Part shown: piece by piece, positions 19,253-28,633 of the stretch
How the letters are laid out: each line of letters begins with the position of its first letter
Position numbering within the stretch: position 1 is the first letter of the stretch
Assembly: GCF_000621505.1 (NCBI RefSeq)
Contig: NZ_KK211292.1
Location: 36,817 to 100,816 of the forward strand
Origin: Ruminiclostridium cellobioparum DSM 1351 = ATCC 15832
Lineage (GTDB): Bacteria; Bacillota; Clostridia; Acetivibrionales; DSM-1351
Direction: 5' to 3'
Length of the DNA stretch: 64,000 bases
Made by a program: the position numbers and the translations under genes
Notes under the pieces: generated by a model
What the model saw: the letters and a program-made list of their open reading frames with translations, nothing else
What the model was told of the DNA's origin: nothing
Database searches by the model: none

Positions 19253-21793
19253 CTACGGTATTACATCCATCCCATCATCAGGGAGTTCCTCAGTGGGTAA
19301 GGTTTCCCCTCCTATGGGAGGTACTGTAAATCCATTTCCGGTCTGGTTTTCATTTCCGGTATTTGATGATGAGGCAGGGTGTGATGTCGAGGCATTATGG
19401 ATTGTACAGTACTCACCCTGCGGAAGCTCGTACATCCAGTCCTTGATTGCTGTGGCCAGGGACTTGTTGCTTGGATCCTTTGGAAGATATGGTACCGGCC
19501 TCCGGATGAATACTTTTTCCTGAACAAGATTAGGAGGGCAATATTCGGTGGCCAATAAAGGTCTGCCATAAATATCCTTGCTTGATATATCAACCTTTGC
19601 CAGAATGTGAACGTCACATTCATCTTTAGGTTCGGTCCCCTTTGCAAAATATTCGGTACTGATCCGGCTGCCTCTTGGATCACTGGCACAGTAAGGGCCG
19701 GGAAGCTTACCGGAATCGATGCAAATGGATTTTTTCACTATGCCTTCGGGAGCGGGATCAAAATCCTTCACTTCCAGATTTGAGTGTATCCTGTTCATTA
19801 CCTTATTCCACAGTAAAAGTGCCTGGTTCCATTCGGTCCTCTTTAATGATTTAGGTGTGTTGTAGCCGTACCAGGAAGCTCCTACATAGTAGGGCGAGTA
19901 GCCCACAAACCATTTGTCCCTGTAGTCCTCGGTGGTACCGGTTTTTCCGGCGGTAGGTATGGTCTTTCCCTCCTTGTTCTTCACCTGACCGTACCTTAAG
20001 TTGGTATCTGGTATATAGCCGGCAGCCGTACCGCTTGTGACAACATCCTTCATCATGCTGGTCATCAGAAAGGCCGTGGTTTCCTTGTAGGCTACATTGG
20101 ATTTCTGATCCTGTTTTCTGTCAAGGAGGACATTTCCCTTGTCATCGGTAACTTTTGTATAGGATATAGGCTCAATATACATGCCCTGGTTGACAAAAGG
20201 TACAAAGGCTGCTGCCATATCCAGCGGGTTAACGCCGTCTCTTAATCCACCCAGAGCCATAGATATATAGCCTTCGTCGGGTCTGTCTATATTTACCTTT
20301 TTAAGGTATTTTATTGAGTTTTCGGGTTTCAGATAATCTCTGAAAACCTGGGCGGCAACAACGTTCTGGGATTTCGTTATAGCTTTCCTGATGTTGATAA
20401 GTCCCTGATAAGTCCCTGACTCGGCATTTGTAGGATATGGGGTATTCGGTTTGGTAGTGTCCATATAAACAGGTACATCGTCAATTACGGTGCCGGGAGT
20501 TATCAAGCCCAAATCTATTGCCGGAGCATAAACCGCGATTGGTTTGAAGCTGGAGCCCGCCTGCCTTTTCATATCGGTAGCCCTGTTGAGCGCAAAGCTC
20601 ACTTCCTTGGTTCCGTACTGGCCATACATTCCGCGTATCTGGCCGGTGGCGGGATCCACAACGATCATGGCACCCTGGGCCTGCATATCCGGATTGCTGA
20701 TTTTTTCGTTTGCAGGAAAGTTCTTAATATTTGTAAATTCCTCGGTCATTATTTTCTGGATGTTGGAATCCTGAGTTGTGTATATATTCAGACCGCTGTT
20801 GTAAATTTTTATACTTGCGGCATCGCTTGAAAGATTGTATTTCTTCATTAAATCCTTTTTAACCTGTGTGAGTACATAGTCGACGAAATAACTCTGTACG
20901 CTTGCAGAGCTTTTTTTGTCTTCGTCCTTGGGCTGATAGAATTTAAGCTGTTCCGCGATGGCTTCGTCATGTTCATTCTGGCTGATATAGCCCTGCCTGA
21001 GCATTTCATCCAGGATGGTTTCCTGGCGGTCCTTGTTTCTGGCCTTGTTTTTTTCACCCAATGTAGGATCGTAAAGTCCCGGTGATTTGGTTATGCCTGC
21101 AATACAGGCACATTCAGCCAGAGACAGATCCTTTACGTCCTTGTTGAAGAATTTCTTTGCGGCGGCCTGAACGCCGTAGACACCTGAACCGGTAGTAATG
21201 CGGTTCATATAGTTGTCAAGGATCTGATCCTTTGTGAGAACATTTTCAAGGGCCATTGCCTGCCAGGCTTCCTGAACCTTTCTCTTGATGGTTGATTCTT
21301 CATTGCCGGTAATATTCTTAACGAGCTGCTGAGTGATTGTACTGCCGCCGTATGAAGCGTTGCCGAAAGTGATGATATATTCCATTGCAGCTCCCACGAA
21401 CCGTTTGATATCCATACCGTTATGGGATCTGAATCTTGAATCTTCAATAGCAATAAAGGCATTTCTCATATTGTCGGGTATTTCAGAATGTTCAACGAGT
21501 ACTCTGTTTTCACTTCCCTTTATCTGGGCAATTTCATTTCCGTCCTTGTCATATATGAAAGAGGTAAGCTTCGTTATATCCAATTGATCAGCCGTTATGG
21601 GCGTAGCATTTTTGACATATCCAAAAACTGCTCCTCCCAATATTCCACCAAAAACACACCCTAAAGATATGAGGATAACCAACACTGTCTTTACAACTGC
21701 AAAGGTAAATTGGGCATAAGGAGAAGAGCGTTTCTTTTTCTTCTTCTTTGGCTGCTCTTCATTACCAACCGCAGCTTTTTCATTAGGTTTCAT
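19253..21793 (-). CDS. Class A penicillin-binding protein (PBP1a type)
   Basis: Bifunctional peptidoglycan synthase, 846 aa, anchored by one helix (residues ~29-60) after a lysine-rich cytoplasmic tail. The GT51 glycosyltransferase domain holds IEDSRFRSHNG (catalytic Glu117), GGSTITQQLVKN and the KSPG motif. The transpeptidase domain holds S414-S-F-K417 (SxxK), KSQN (SxN) and the KTGTTEDYRDKWFVG box. The C-terminus has a cysteine-containing extension and a low-complexity Ser/Thr/Asn/Gly tail. Start at ATG 21793 (GAGGAGGATATT upstream); an upstream in-frame extension of 41 codons has no ribosome site. Confidence 0.96.
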   Translation of the reverse strand: MKPNEKAAVGNEEQPKKKKKKRSSPYAQFTFAVVKTVLVILISLGCVFGGILGGAVFGYVKNATPITADQLDITKLTSFIYDKDGNEIAQIKGSENRVLVEHSEIPDNMRNAFIAIEDSRFRSHNGMDIKRFVGAAMEYIITFGNASYGGSTITQQLVKNITGNEESTIKRKVQEAWQAMALENVLTKDQILDNYMNRITTGSGVYGVQAAAKKFFNKDVKDLSLAECACIAGITKSPGLYDPTLGEKNKARNKDRQETILDEMLRQGYISQNEHDEAIAEQLKFYQPKDEDKKSSASVQSYFVDYVLTQVKKDLMKKYNLSSDAASIKIYNSGLNIYTTQDSNIQKIMTEEFTNIKNFPANEKISNPDMQAQGAMIVVDPATGQIRGMYGQYGTKEVSFALNRATDMKRQAGSSFKPIAVYAPAIDLGLITPGTVIDDVPVYMDTTKPNTPYPTNAESGTYQGLINIRKAITKSQNVVAAQVFRDYLKPENSIKYLKKVNIDRPDEGYISMALGGLRDGVNPLDMAAAFVPFVNQGMYIEPISYTKVTDDKGNVLLDRKQDQKSNVAYKETTAFLMTSMMKDVVTSGTAAGYIPDTNLRYGQVKNKEGKTIPTAGKTGTTEDYRDKWFVGYSPYYVGASWYGYNTPKSLKRTEWNQALLLWNKVMNRIHSNLEVKDFDPAPEGIVKKSICIDSGKLPGPYCASDPRGSRISTEYFAKGTEPKDECDVHILAKVDISSKDIYGRPLLATEYCPPNLVQEKVFIRRPVPYLPKDPSNKSLATAIKDWMYELPQGEYCTIHNASTSHPASSSNTGNENQTGNGFTVPPIGGETLPTEELPDDGMDVIP

Positions 21794-21984
21794 AATATCC
21801 TCCTCAACTGTTTGTAAAACATTTGTTCTCAATATTATATCACAGCGCGAAATGAGCCGCAACAAATTGCCGTGCCGGGCAATTCTTAACTTTTCATTAA
21901 GAAATGCCAAAATCACTTACATTGAGACATGTGCTCCACTTATTAATAAAGTACGGGCCATACCCCTGAGATGTCTGTTTTACA

Positions 21985-22018
21985 AATAAAAACCCCGTCC
22001 ACTTTGAGTGAAACGGGG
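21985..22018 (-). terminator. Terminator of the bactofilin transcript
   Basis: Read on the minus strand, CCCCGTTTCAC and AGTGGACGGGG form a hairpin with CACT/AGTG inside, followed by TTTTTATTTG. Confidence 0.85.
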
Positions 22019-22035
22019 CATAGTCACCTGTTCCG

Positions 22036-22461
22036 TCAGGCCTCTTCCTGACTCAGGTCTGAGCTTTTTTTAAAATCCTTTTTCTTGCCGAGCAATATCG
22101 GCTTTACAGAAGAGGCTTCAAGCATTTTACAGTTGCCGTCAAACAGGCTGCCTTCCTCGCAGACAAAGGATTTTACCTGTATATCTCCGATTGCCCTGGC
22201 AGATGACAAAAGCTTCAGCAGGCCGGAGGAGAATACATTTCCCTCAATATTCCCGGCAACATGTATATTGGTTGCTGTGATGTCCCCCTTGATAACCGAG
22301 GTTTCACCTATGAACAGGTCACCCTGGACAGTCACATTTCCTGTAACCCTGCCGTCTATCCTGACTATGCCTTTGGAGGTTACATCTCCTTTGAGTTCAG
22401 TATTTGCGCCTACCAATGTATCAAAGGTGGCCTTTCCGAAATCCGTTTGTTTATTAAACAA
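22036..22461 (-). CDS. Bactofilin family cytoskeletal protein
   Basis: 141-aa polymer-forming protein (DUF583). The core is a run of short beta-helix repeats: LVGANTELKGDVTSKGIVRI, DGRVTGNVTVQGDLFIG, VIKGDITATNIHVAGNIEG. Bactofilins form non-nucleotide filaments at the membrane and guide cell-wall enzymes. TTG 22461 is the start, with AAAGGAGG upstream. It is about 80 bp from an M23 endopeptidase gene in the same direction, a recurrent pairing in which the bactofilin localises the peptidase. Confidence 0.93.
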   Translation of the reverse strand: MFNKQTDFGKATFDTLVGANTELKGDVTSKGIVRIDGRVTGNVTVQGDLFIGETSVIKGDITATNIHVAGNIEGNVFSSGLLKLLSSARAIGDIQVKSFVCEEGSLFDGNCKMLEASSVKPILLGKKKDFKKSSDLSQEEA

Positions 22462-22541
22462 GTTTATTCCTCCTTTAACGGTGATTAGAGTAATTATAAC
22501 TTCAATTTCAACTTTTACTCTAATTCTACCATATTTTGATA

Positions 22542-23501
22542 TTAATCGGCAGATTTTAAATTGACATACTCGGTAGGATCAACAGGTGTATTGCCGATCC
22601 TGATTTCAAAATGCAAATGAGGTCCCGTGCTGTTGCCTGTGCTGCCTACCAGAGCTATTTTTTGCCCTTTGTTTATAATATCTCCTTTTTTCACCAGGAG
22701 TTTTGAAGAATGGCCGTAAATGGTTCTGAAACCATTCTGGTGATCGATCTTGACATTGTAGCCGTAACCGTTGGAGTAACCTGCGAACTCCACAACGCCG
22801 GAGGCTGCCGCAAAAATGGGATCGCCCTTTGACGAGGAGATATCCACGCCTTCATGGATCTTCCTTACTTTTTGAATAGGGTGGTTCCTCATGCCAAAGG
22901 GCGAAGTGACCGGTCCCCTGGCAGGAACAAATGTCGGGATGGAATCTATGTATTTTTCCAGCTTTTCATTGGTCGCCAGGAGCTGAGCCGTCAAATCCCC
23001 ATTGTCATTAAAGTCTTTGTTCAATTGCTGAACAATATTGCCCAGTTTTGAAAGATCAATTATTGCATTGTTGCTGCTTTTTGTTGAGACAGAGCCTCTG
23101 CTGGTTTTTTTCAGATAATCGTCGGCTATGTCCGAATATAGTTTGGTGAACTCTTCAATTTTTGATTTGGCATTGGAGTTTTCCTGATTCATATGCTCCA
23201 ATTGAGTGTTGCTGAGGGAGAGCGATTCATTCTGGCTGTTGATTATTTCAGTCAGATTTTTGATCTGCTGCTGCAGCTCCTCACTGCTTATTTCATTTGC
23301 CTGTGGCTGTGAATCCTCCATTTCCTTTTGATGACCGTAGACAAGGGCAAAAACGGCAGCGGTTGAGAAAATCAGCAAAGCAGCCAGCAGCTTCACAACC
23401 GGTGCCTTAAAGGAAATTCTTTTAACATCGTCGTTGGTATGGGGAATTATAACTACAGAATAATTCTTACCCAGTTTTTTTAAATTACTCAAAACTTTCA
23501 T
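22542..23501 (-). CDS. Membrane-anchored M23 (LytM) peptidoglycan endopeptidase
   Basis: About 319 aa. One membrane helix (VVKLLAALLIFSTAAVFALV), then a coiled coil (~residues 60-165: QQQIKNLTEIINSQNES-like heptads), then the LytM domain. Zinc ligands are seen in KIHEGVDISS (H-x3-D) and GPHLHFE (HxH), with YGHSSKL carrying the catalytic His. It cleaves cross-bridges or stem peptides outside the membrane. The start is placed at ATG 23501; an ATG six codons upstream (23519) is possible, and the longer frame to 23597 has no ribosome site. Paired with bactofilin. Confidence 0.92.
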   Translation of the reverse strand: MKVLSNLKKLGKNYSVVIIPHTNDDVKRISFKAPVVKLLAALLIFSTAAVFALVYGHQKEMEDSQPQANEISSEELQQQIKNLTEIINSQNESLSLSNTQLEHMNQENSNAKSKIEEFTKLYSDIADDYLKKTSRGSVSTKSSNNAIIDLSKLGNIVQQLNKDFNDNGDLTAQLLATNEKLEKYIDSIPTFVPARGPVTSPFGMRNHPIQKVRKIHEGVDISSSKGDPIFAAASGVVEFAGYSNGYGYNVKIDHQNGFRTIYGHSSKLLVKKGDIINKGQKIALVGSTGNSTGPHLHFEIRIGNTPVDPTEYVNLKSAD

Positions 23502-23921
23502 TTTTAAAATTACCACCATCTCAAATATTTCATTCGGGAAAATTGTTTTAAGCGCAAAATCAATAAAGATAAATATTGTTATACGGCAAACAATCATATA
23601 TGATTATTTCCACATTTGCAGCATATTAACAATTACCCGTTTTAAATCAAATAAATTTTGGACGCAAATAAGCGCAGTTATCTTTTGTAGGAGTAAAAGA
23701 AGAAATAACTATAGAAGCGTAATTGGCAAATTACTATATTCTACAATAAAATGAAATATCCTTTTTTCCGGATTAAAAAAATTATTATTGCAGCAATTAT
23801 TATGGTATAAACTATGGTATAATATTACCAGATTTTTTGACTAAATTTGACTTTGGAGTAAAGGATTTTTTAAAGTTATATCGAATTACTTAAATTAACT
23901 GACTTTTATTTGGAGGTTGCC
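23502..23921. promoter_or_regulatory. Divergent promoter region between M23 peptidase and chemoreceptor
   Basis: 420 bp of AT-rich DNA. A tandem repeat of TATGGTATAA (near 23801 and 23813) includes a perfect TATAAT at 23818-23823, about 100 bp before the chemoreceptor gene; no convincing -35 box is spaced correctly. No ORF is supported. Confidence 0.4.
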
Positions 23922-26246
23922 ATGAAAAATGTCAAGAGCACCGTTATAGGAGCTTTTAGTATAGTTGTTGTAATATCCTTGCTCTCATCGGCCATATCGT
24001 TCTTCGGCTATAATAAAGTAATGGATTCGGTAAATAATATACAGATCAACAAATCCAACCAGGACATGCTTCAGGAGCTGTCTGAGCTGTCTGCAAAAAG
24101 GCAGCAGCTGGCCACTCAAAGTGTAACCTCCATGGAATATAAGGATACCAAAGAATTTCAAGACTTTGGTGACAGTATCGACAATATTGCAAACAAGCTG
24201 TTAAACGCCGGAATCAGCCAAACCGACAAGGAGACTGTTCAGCAGCTGTCGGCTATAAACAGGAAGTATGCCGATGTCTACCTGAATACGATGGCTGCCG
24301 ATCTCAAGGTCTTTGACAACAAAAGCATTGCCGGGCTGTCCAAAAATGTTCAAAGCATTTATGACGATGTCCAGAAGGAGCAGCTTGAACAAAGAAACCA
24401 ACTGGCTTCCGCCCTGGAAAAGGAACTGGACAGATCATTATTTGATGTCATTGAAATTAACAGAAGATTAAAGCTTATAAACTCAGACTCAAAGGAAATG
24501 GATGTTGATTTCGTAGAGGTGAAAAACCTGCTGGCCGACGTTTTAAGCAGACTCCAGACAACCGGAGAAAATACCGGAATTTCCCCGGATGAAGAAGAGG
24601 AATTGAACAAAAAAATTGAGGCATTGAAGCAGGGTATAACAAACGTAGCTTCCGACGGCCTTATGATTCTTGAGAATTCAGAGGTTTTCGGATTTGACAG
24701 GGTTTTCAATATAAAACAGTTGAAAAGCGACCTTGAGCGATATCAAAAGCTGACTGAGATTATTTACCTGACTGCGCAGAATAATTCGGAGTTGATGTAT
24801 TCCGCTTCGGCATATGACGATAAATCTTCGGATATCAATAAGAATAAAGCGGCGATTGATCAACTGCTGAAAGAACTTGCAGACAGCGGCTTCAACAAAG
24901 AGACACTGGATAAAATAAAAAGCCGGCATGCAGAATACGCTGCCGCTGCAGCCGAAGTGCAAAAGAGAAGTTTAATAATGCAGAAGGCGGCAATAACCAA
25001 CGGTTATACCAGCATGACAGAAATGAACAGGGAATTTGCAGATAATATCAAAAAGCTGAGGCTTTCCTTTAACGGGTATCTGGCCCAGGATATCAAAACC
25101 TCGGTACAGATAAAAACCGCCATATTCTGGATATTGATAGCAATAACCATATTATCCATATCGGCGGGCATGGTTCTGGCACTTGTTTTATCAAAAAAAA
25201 TTGCAAATCCCATAAATTCTCTGGCAGCTATCCTGTCACGTGTTGAAAAAGGAGATCTGACGGTGCGGGCCGACATAAAGGCCGGCGGAGAGATTGGCGG
25301 GTTGGGCAGGAAGGTCAACAGTGTCCTGGACGGACAGCAAAAGATGGTCGAGCAGTTCAGGGATACCACCAATGAAATAAGTGATCTTAAGCAGCGGCTC
25401 ATTGTACTGGTCAGCCAGAACCGTGAGAGCGTGAGTAAAATTTCAAATAACAGGAAAAACCCTGTTCAGGTGTCGGGCAGGCCAATTGACACCGAGAGTA
25501 TCATAACAGATGTAAAAAGTGTTTCACTTCAGACCCAGAAGGCTGCCGACGACAGCAAAAAAGCCATAGAGCTTGCAAAGTCCAGGGAAAAGACGGTGGA
25601 AGAAGCAGAAGTGGTTATAAATACCGTAAATGAAACTGTAAAATCCATTGCTGCTTCCATATCAAAGCTTGAGGAATCCTCCGGAAAGATAGGAGAAATA
25701 ACAAATACAATTACTCAAATTGCTTCCCAGACCAACCTCCTGGCGCTTAACGCCGCTATTGAAGCAAATAGGGCAGGGCAGCAGGGAAAAGGCTTTGCGG
25801 TAGTTGCCGATGAAATACGAAAGCTTTCAAACGCAAGCAATCAGTCTGCGGGAGAAATTAAGAACCAGATAAAGGAAATACAGTCAAGCATCAGCTTTGC
25901 AGTTGAAAAAATGAATCTGGGAGTTGTCGGTGTTGAAGACGGCGCCTCCAGAATAAATGATGTAAAGGAAGGCATATCGGAGATAATTGAATCTGTAAAT
26001 CTTGTTTCACAGACGATAAAGGAATCGGCCGATAAAGCCCATGATCATTATGAATCTACCATTCAGTTCATCGAAGCGGTGGATTCAATGTCAAAAGCCG
26101 TATCGGAGACTTCGGCTGCCGGTGATAATATTAATGACATTATTGAGCTGCAAACAAACACATTAAAGGACCTCGACCAGATTTCACGGCTCTTGCACGA
26201 GGCATCCGGCGATTTGAAAAACATATCCGACAGGGTGAGAATATGA
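23922..26246 (+). CDS. Methyl-accepting chemotaxis protein
   Basis: 774-aa chemoreceptor. The first helix is at ~8-28; an unusually long, helical extracellular sensor of about 370 residues follows (typical four-helix sensors are nearer 160), then a second helix around 400-422 ([22 protein letters not shown]). A HAMP domain follows ([23 protein letters not shown]). The signalling tip is [33 protein letters not shown], quoted here as the two blocks [16 protein letters not shown] and [15 protein letters not shown]. The ATG at 23922 has TTTGGAGG upstream. The signal sensed is unknown. Confidence 0.95.
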   Translation: MKNVKSTVIGAFSIVVVISLLSSAISFFGYNKVMDSVNNIQINKSNQDMLQELSELSAKRQQLATQSVTSMEYKDTKEFQDFGDSIDNIANKLLNAGISQTDKETVQQLSAINRKYADVYLNTMAADLKVFDNKSIAGLSKNVQSIYDDVQKEQLEQRNQLASALEKELDRSLFDVIEINRRLKLINSDSKEMDVDFVEVKNLLADVLSRLQTTGENTGISPDEEEELNKKIEALKQGITNVASDGLMILENSEVFGFDRVFNIKQLKSDLERYQKLTEIIYLTAQNNSELMYSASAYDDKSSDINKNKAAIDQLLKELADSGFNKETLDKIKSRHAEYAAAAAEVQKRSLIMQKAAITNGYTSMTEMNREFADNIKKLRLSFNGYLAQDIKTSVQIKTAIFWILIAITILSISAGMVLALVLSKKIANPINSLAAILSRVEKGDLTVRADIKAGGEIGGLGRKVNSVLDGQQKMVEQFRDTTNEISDLKQRLIVLVSQNRESVSKISNNRKNPVQVSGRPIDTESIITDVKSVSLQTQKAADDSKKAIELAKSREKTVEEAEVVINTVNETVKSIAASISKLEESSGKIGEITNTITQIASQTNLLALNAAIEANRAGQQGKGFAVVADEIRKLSNASNQSAGEIKNQIKEIQSSISFAVEKMNLGVVGVEDGASRINDVKEGISEIIESVNLVSQTIKESADKAHDHYESTIQFIEAVDSMSKAVSETSAAGDNINDIIELQTNTLKDLDQISRLLHEASGDLKNISDRVRI

Positions 26247-26356
26247 TGCTGTAATGCAGTTTTATACCTGTTACAAGAAATAGTTGGAAATTAAAGGTAT
26301 AACCCTACTGCAATGTGGAATACTTAATATAACGGCATACTGATTCAAATAATAAC

Positions 26357-26417
26357 TTTTTGTCCCTGCAAAGGGACATTTTTTTTGAAGAAGCCGGGAT
26401 TCCCGGCTTCTTCAAAT
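26357..26417 (+). terminator. Terminator after the chemoreceptor, plus adjacent perfect palindrome
   Basis: TGTCCCT / AGGGACA (26361-26378) with an eight-T tail is a standard terminator. Directly after it is a 12-bp perfect stem GAAGAAGCCGGG / CCCGGCTTCTTC with a 3-base loop (26387-26413), which lacks a T-run on either strand. Confidence 0.75.
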
Positions 26418-26465
26418 GACAAGTCATATAAAACCTGTTGAGTTATCCTGTCCTTAAGATTAAAA

Positions 26466-26825
26466 CTACATGGCACGCCCCGGAATAATGGCATCAACCA
26501 CACCGTAAATTACAGCTGCAATTAATGCTCCTATAATGGTAACATTATAACCGGGAACAATAAATTTTACGGCGTAAATTATAATAGCTGCCAGTATGAA
26601 GCCGGATATTCCCCTGCCAAAAGGTGCCGCATTGATTCCGGTAATCTTATTGACCAGCCAGTCGAGCACTGCTAAAACAACTGCGGCCAGTATCAATGAA
26701 AACCAGGATGAAATGGCGAAGCCAGGAGTCAGAAAGGCTGTTATAGCCAGTATAACTGCTCCTACAACCAAACGTAATAAGAACGAACCTAAGCCCGATT
26801 TTTCTTTTCTTTCTACTTTTTCCAT
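26466..26825 (-). CDS. Phage-holin-like small membrane protein
   Basis: 119 aa, four hydrophobic helices (LLRLVVGAVILAITAFLTPG, WFSLILAAVVLAVLDWLV, GFILAAIIIYAVKFIVPG, TIIGALIAAVIYGVVDAIIP). The pattern matches the phage holin family 4-like/YvlD group that is chromosomal in many Firmicutes. Such proteins are usually not lytic. The ATG follows AAAGGAT in the minus-strand leader. Confidence 0.75.
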   Translation of the reverse strand: MEKVERKEKSGLGSFLLRLVVGAVILAITAFLTPGFAISSWFSLILAAVVLAVLDWLVNKITGINAAPFGRGISGFILAAIIIYAVKFIVPGYNVTIIGALIAAVIYGVVDAIIPGRAM

Positions 26826-26962
26826 AATATCTGTATCCTTTCATATTAAAGAATATTTAAACGGTCAAGTGCAATAGCTGCCCATGAAGGTTATAACTAA
26901 TATATATTTTTTACACATTTTTATAAGGTATGCTGTAAAATAATGGGGTTACAAAATAAAGT

Positions 26963-27457
26963 CTACTTGCTCTGATCCTGCTGTGACCGGGACTGTTCCA
27001 TGCCCGGCTGTCCCTGCTGCCCCTGTTGTCCCTGCTGGCTCTGTCCCTGTGCCTGACCGCTCTGCTGCTTGCCGGTCATTCCGGAAATAATCTGGGGTAT
27101 TTTGTCCATCAGCTGACCTGCGGCAGTACTGTTAAGCGACAGCAGGGATACATTGTCCTTGTCAATAACGATTACGGCATCGGTGCTTAATTTTGCACCC
27201 AGTCCAAGAGCTCCTCCAGCCATATTTCCGGCTCCGGACATTGAATTCATACCGGGCGAGATTGTGGATGAAGAACCCGGCTGGGATTTTGAAGCCGAAT
27301 TGCCGCTGCCGTATCCCAAAGTAAGGGAAACAACCGGCAGGAAAGTTTTATCAGAATGGGTTACCGGCTTGCCTATAAGCCCTTCACTCTGGGTAAAACC
27401 TTCGAGGTTTGAAAAAAGTGCGTCAACATTCTGTGTCAAGCTTGTGTTTTGATCCAT
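26963..27457 (-). CDS. gerW: GerW/YtfJ family spore protein
   Basis: 164 aa. Residues 1-115 form the YtfJ/GerW domain: a helix with NVDALFSNLEGFTQSEGLIGKPV, then KTFLPVVSLTLGYGSG and VIVIDKDNVSLLSL. The last ~40 residues are a Gln/Gly-rich low-complexity tail of QGQ repeats. In Bacillus, GerW is needed for normal spore germination. Start at ATG 27457 with GGAGG upstream; the upstream gene's end overlaps this start by 22 bp, showing tight coupling. Confidence 0.9.
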   Translation of the reverse strand: MDQNTSLTQNVDALFSNLEGFTQSEGLIGKPVTHSDKTFLPVVSLTLGYGSGNSASKSQPGSSSTISPGMNSMSGAGNMAGGALGLGAKLSTDAVIVIDKDNVSLLSLNSTAAGQLMDKIPQIISGMTGKQQSGQAQGQSQQGQQGQQGQPGMEQSRSQQDQSK

Positions 27458-27996
27458 TGTAAGTTCCTCCTGTTTCTGTAGTATTTTATTAGGTTGGTTA
27501 GTGAGGCACCCAAGTTTACACTTGCTTCTGCATCAAAATAAATATAGTCATGGGCAGACATAAAATCCGGTATTTGACTCAGAGAATCTATATTTATAAA
27601 CTGTGAAGCCGTATTGAAGGCTCCGCAGGCGATGCCTGTTGCAGAAGGATTGGTGAAGCCGTATTTTGTATTAATACTTAAGTCTTTCAAATAAAATATT
27701 TTTAAAAGATCAGTTTTTCTGATACCTTTTCCACTTTTTTTGCCTCTAGAAAGTATTCCATGACTCCCGGCTTTAATGGTTTTTTTGAACAAATGCATCC
27801 GGAATATATATACATCAATCTTAGGGTGCCAGTTCTCGATGGAAACTGTTCCTTTTATAAAGGAATATATCCAGTTTACCGACAGATGCATATCATTGCG
27901 GTCGGTATCAAATACTAATTTTACTTTTGCATCAAATGCAAACAGAAGCAAAAGAACAAAAGCTATCACTATTAATATTATATAAACAATGCCCAT
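27436..27996 (-). CDS. DUF2953 domain membrane protein
   Basis: About 186 aa: one N-terminal helix (MGIVYIILIVIAFVLLLLF), then a soluble domain with the DUF2953 pattern (VNWIYSFIKGTVS, YGFTNPSATGIACG). Such genes commonly precede GerW/YtfJ in spore formers, as here, with a 22-bp overlap. Start at ATG 27996 with GGAGG (minus strand) upstream. Function unknown; sporulation-associated by neighbourhood. Confidence 0.85.
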   Translation of the reverse strand: MGIVYIILIVIAFVLLLLFAFDAKVKLVFDTDRNDMHLSVNWIYSFIKGTVSIENWHPKIDVYIFRMHLFKKTIKAGSHGILSRGKKSGKGIRKTDLLKIFYLKDLSINTKYGFTNPSATGIACGAFNTASQFINIDSLSQIPDFMSAHDYIYFDAEASVNLGASLTNLIKYYRNRRNLQWIKTQA

Positions 27997-28263
27997 GAAG
28001 GGACCTCCATTCTTTAAATTTATATACTTAACGTACATCTGGTTCAGGTTTTTTATAATTTGAATTACAATAATTAGGGATTACAGTAATTGAAATTGCA
28101 TCATAAAAAATCTTTTCATTATTAGAATAACCACAGGATTTTCTTTTATGTTCGCAATATTTGCATGGGTTGGTATGAAAAAATTTTTTAAGTATTTTTA
28201 ATTGTATTAAATGAATTACTTATGCGGAAAATGCAGATAATAGATTTACGGAGGTGGAGTCAA

Positions 28264-28479
28264 ATGTCAACTTTAGATAATGAAGTTAAAATAACAACCT
28301 ATGACAGACTGCTGAGAGCATGGGAAAATTCCATGGAATTGGTGCGTGATTACGAAATGTATTCCAAGAGGGTTGAAGACGGCGAAATAAAACAGGTATT
28401 CAAGGATTTCGCAGAAGATGAAGGAATGCATGCTTCCAAACTTCGTGAGATGTTGTTGGACTACAGGCGGGAGCACTGA
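28264..28479 (+). CDS. Small ferritin-like/rubrerythrin-like helical protein
   Basis: 71 aa, GGAGGTGG upstream of ATG 28264. It is almost entirely helical and rich in E, D, R and K. The spacing of DYEMYSKRVEDGEIKQVFKDFAEDEGMHASKL resembles the E-x6-Y and E-x2-H helices of ferritin-like proteins (quoted here as DYEMYSKRVEDG and DFAEDEGMHASKL). With only two of four helices it could dimerise into a diiron site or be a structural relative. Monocistronic. Confidence 0.65.
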   Translation: MSTLDNEVKITTYDRLLRAWENSMELVRDYEMYSKRVEDGEIKQVFKDFAEDEGMHASKLREMLLDYRREH

Positions 28480-28500
28480 TTCATCAGGCATACATCAGAG

Positions 28501-28561
28501 GCATAAGGGAGAGTTTCTCCAGGGTCTGCAAACCCTGGACAACGGCTCCCTTGTGCTTTTA
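28501..28561 (+). terminator. Two-armed terminator after the ferritin-like gene
   Basis: Outer stem GCATAAGGGAG / CTCCCTTGTGC encloses an inner perfect stem CCAGGGT / ACCCTGG; a short T-run follows. Confidence 0.8.
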
Positions 28562-28633
28562 TTATGATTGCGGCAGTATTGGGGTTGTGTTATTATAAGT
28601 AAAATGACCGAATGTTTATGGTGAATAAGGAAA

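Noticed and set aside
26387..26413. Second terminator for the chemoreceptor
   Set aside because: A perfect palindrome, but without a T-run on either strand; the neighbouring hairpin at 26361-26378 has one.
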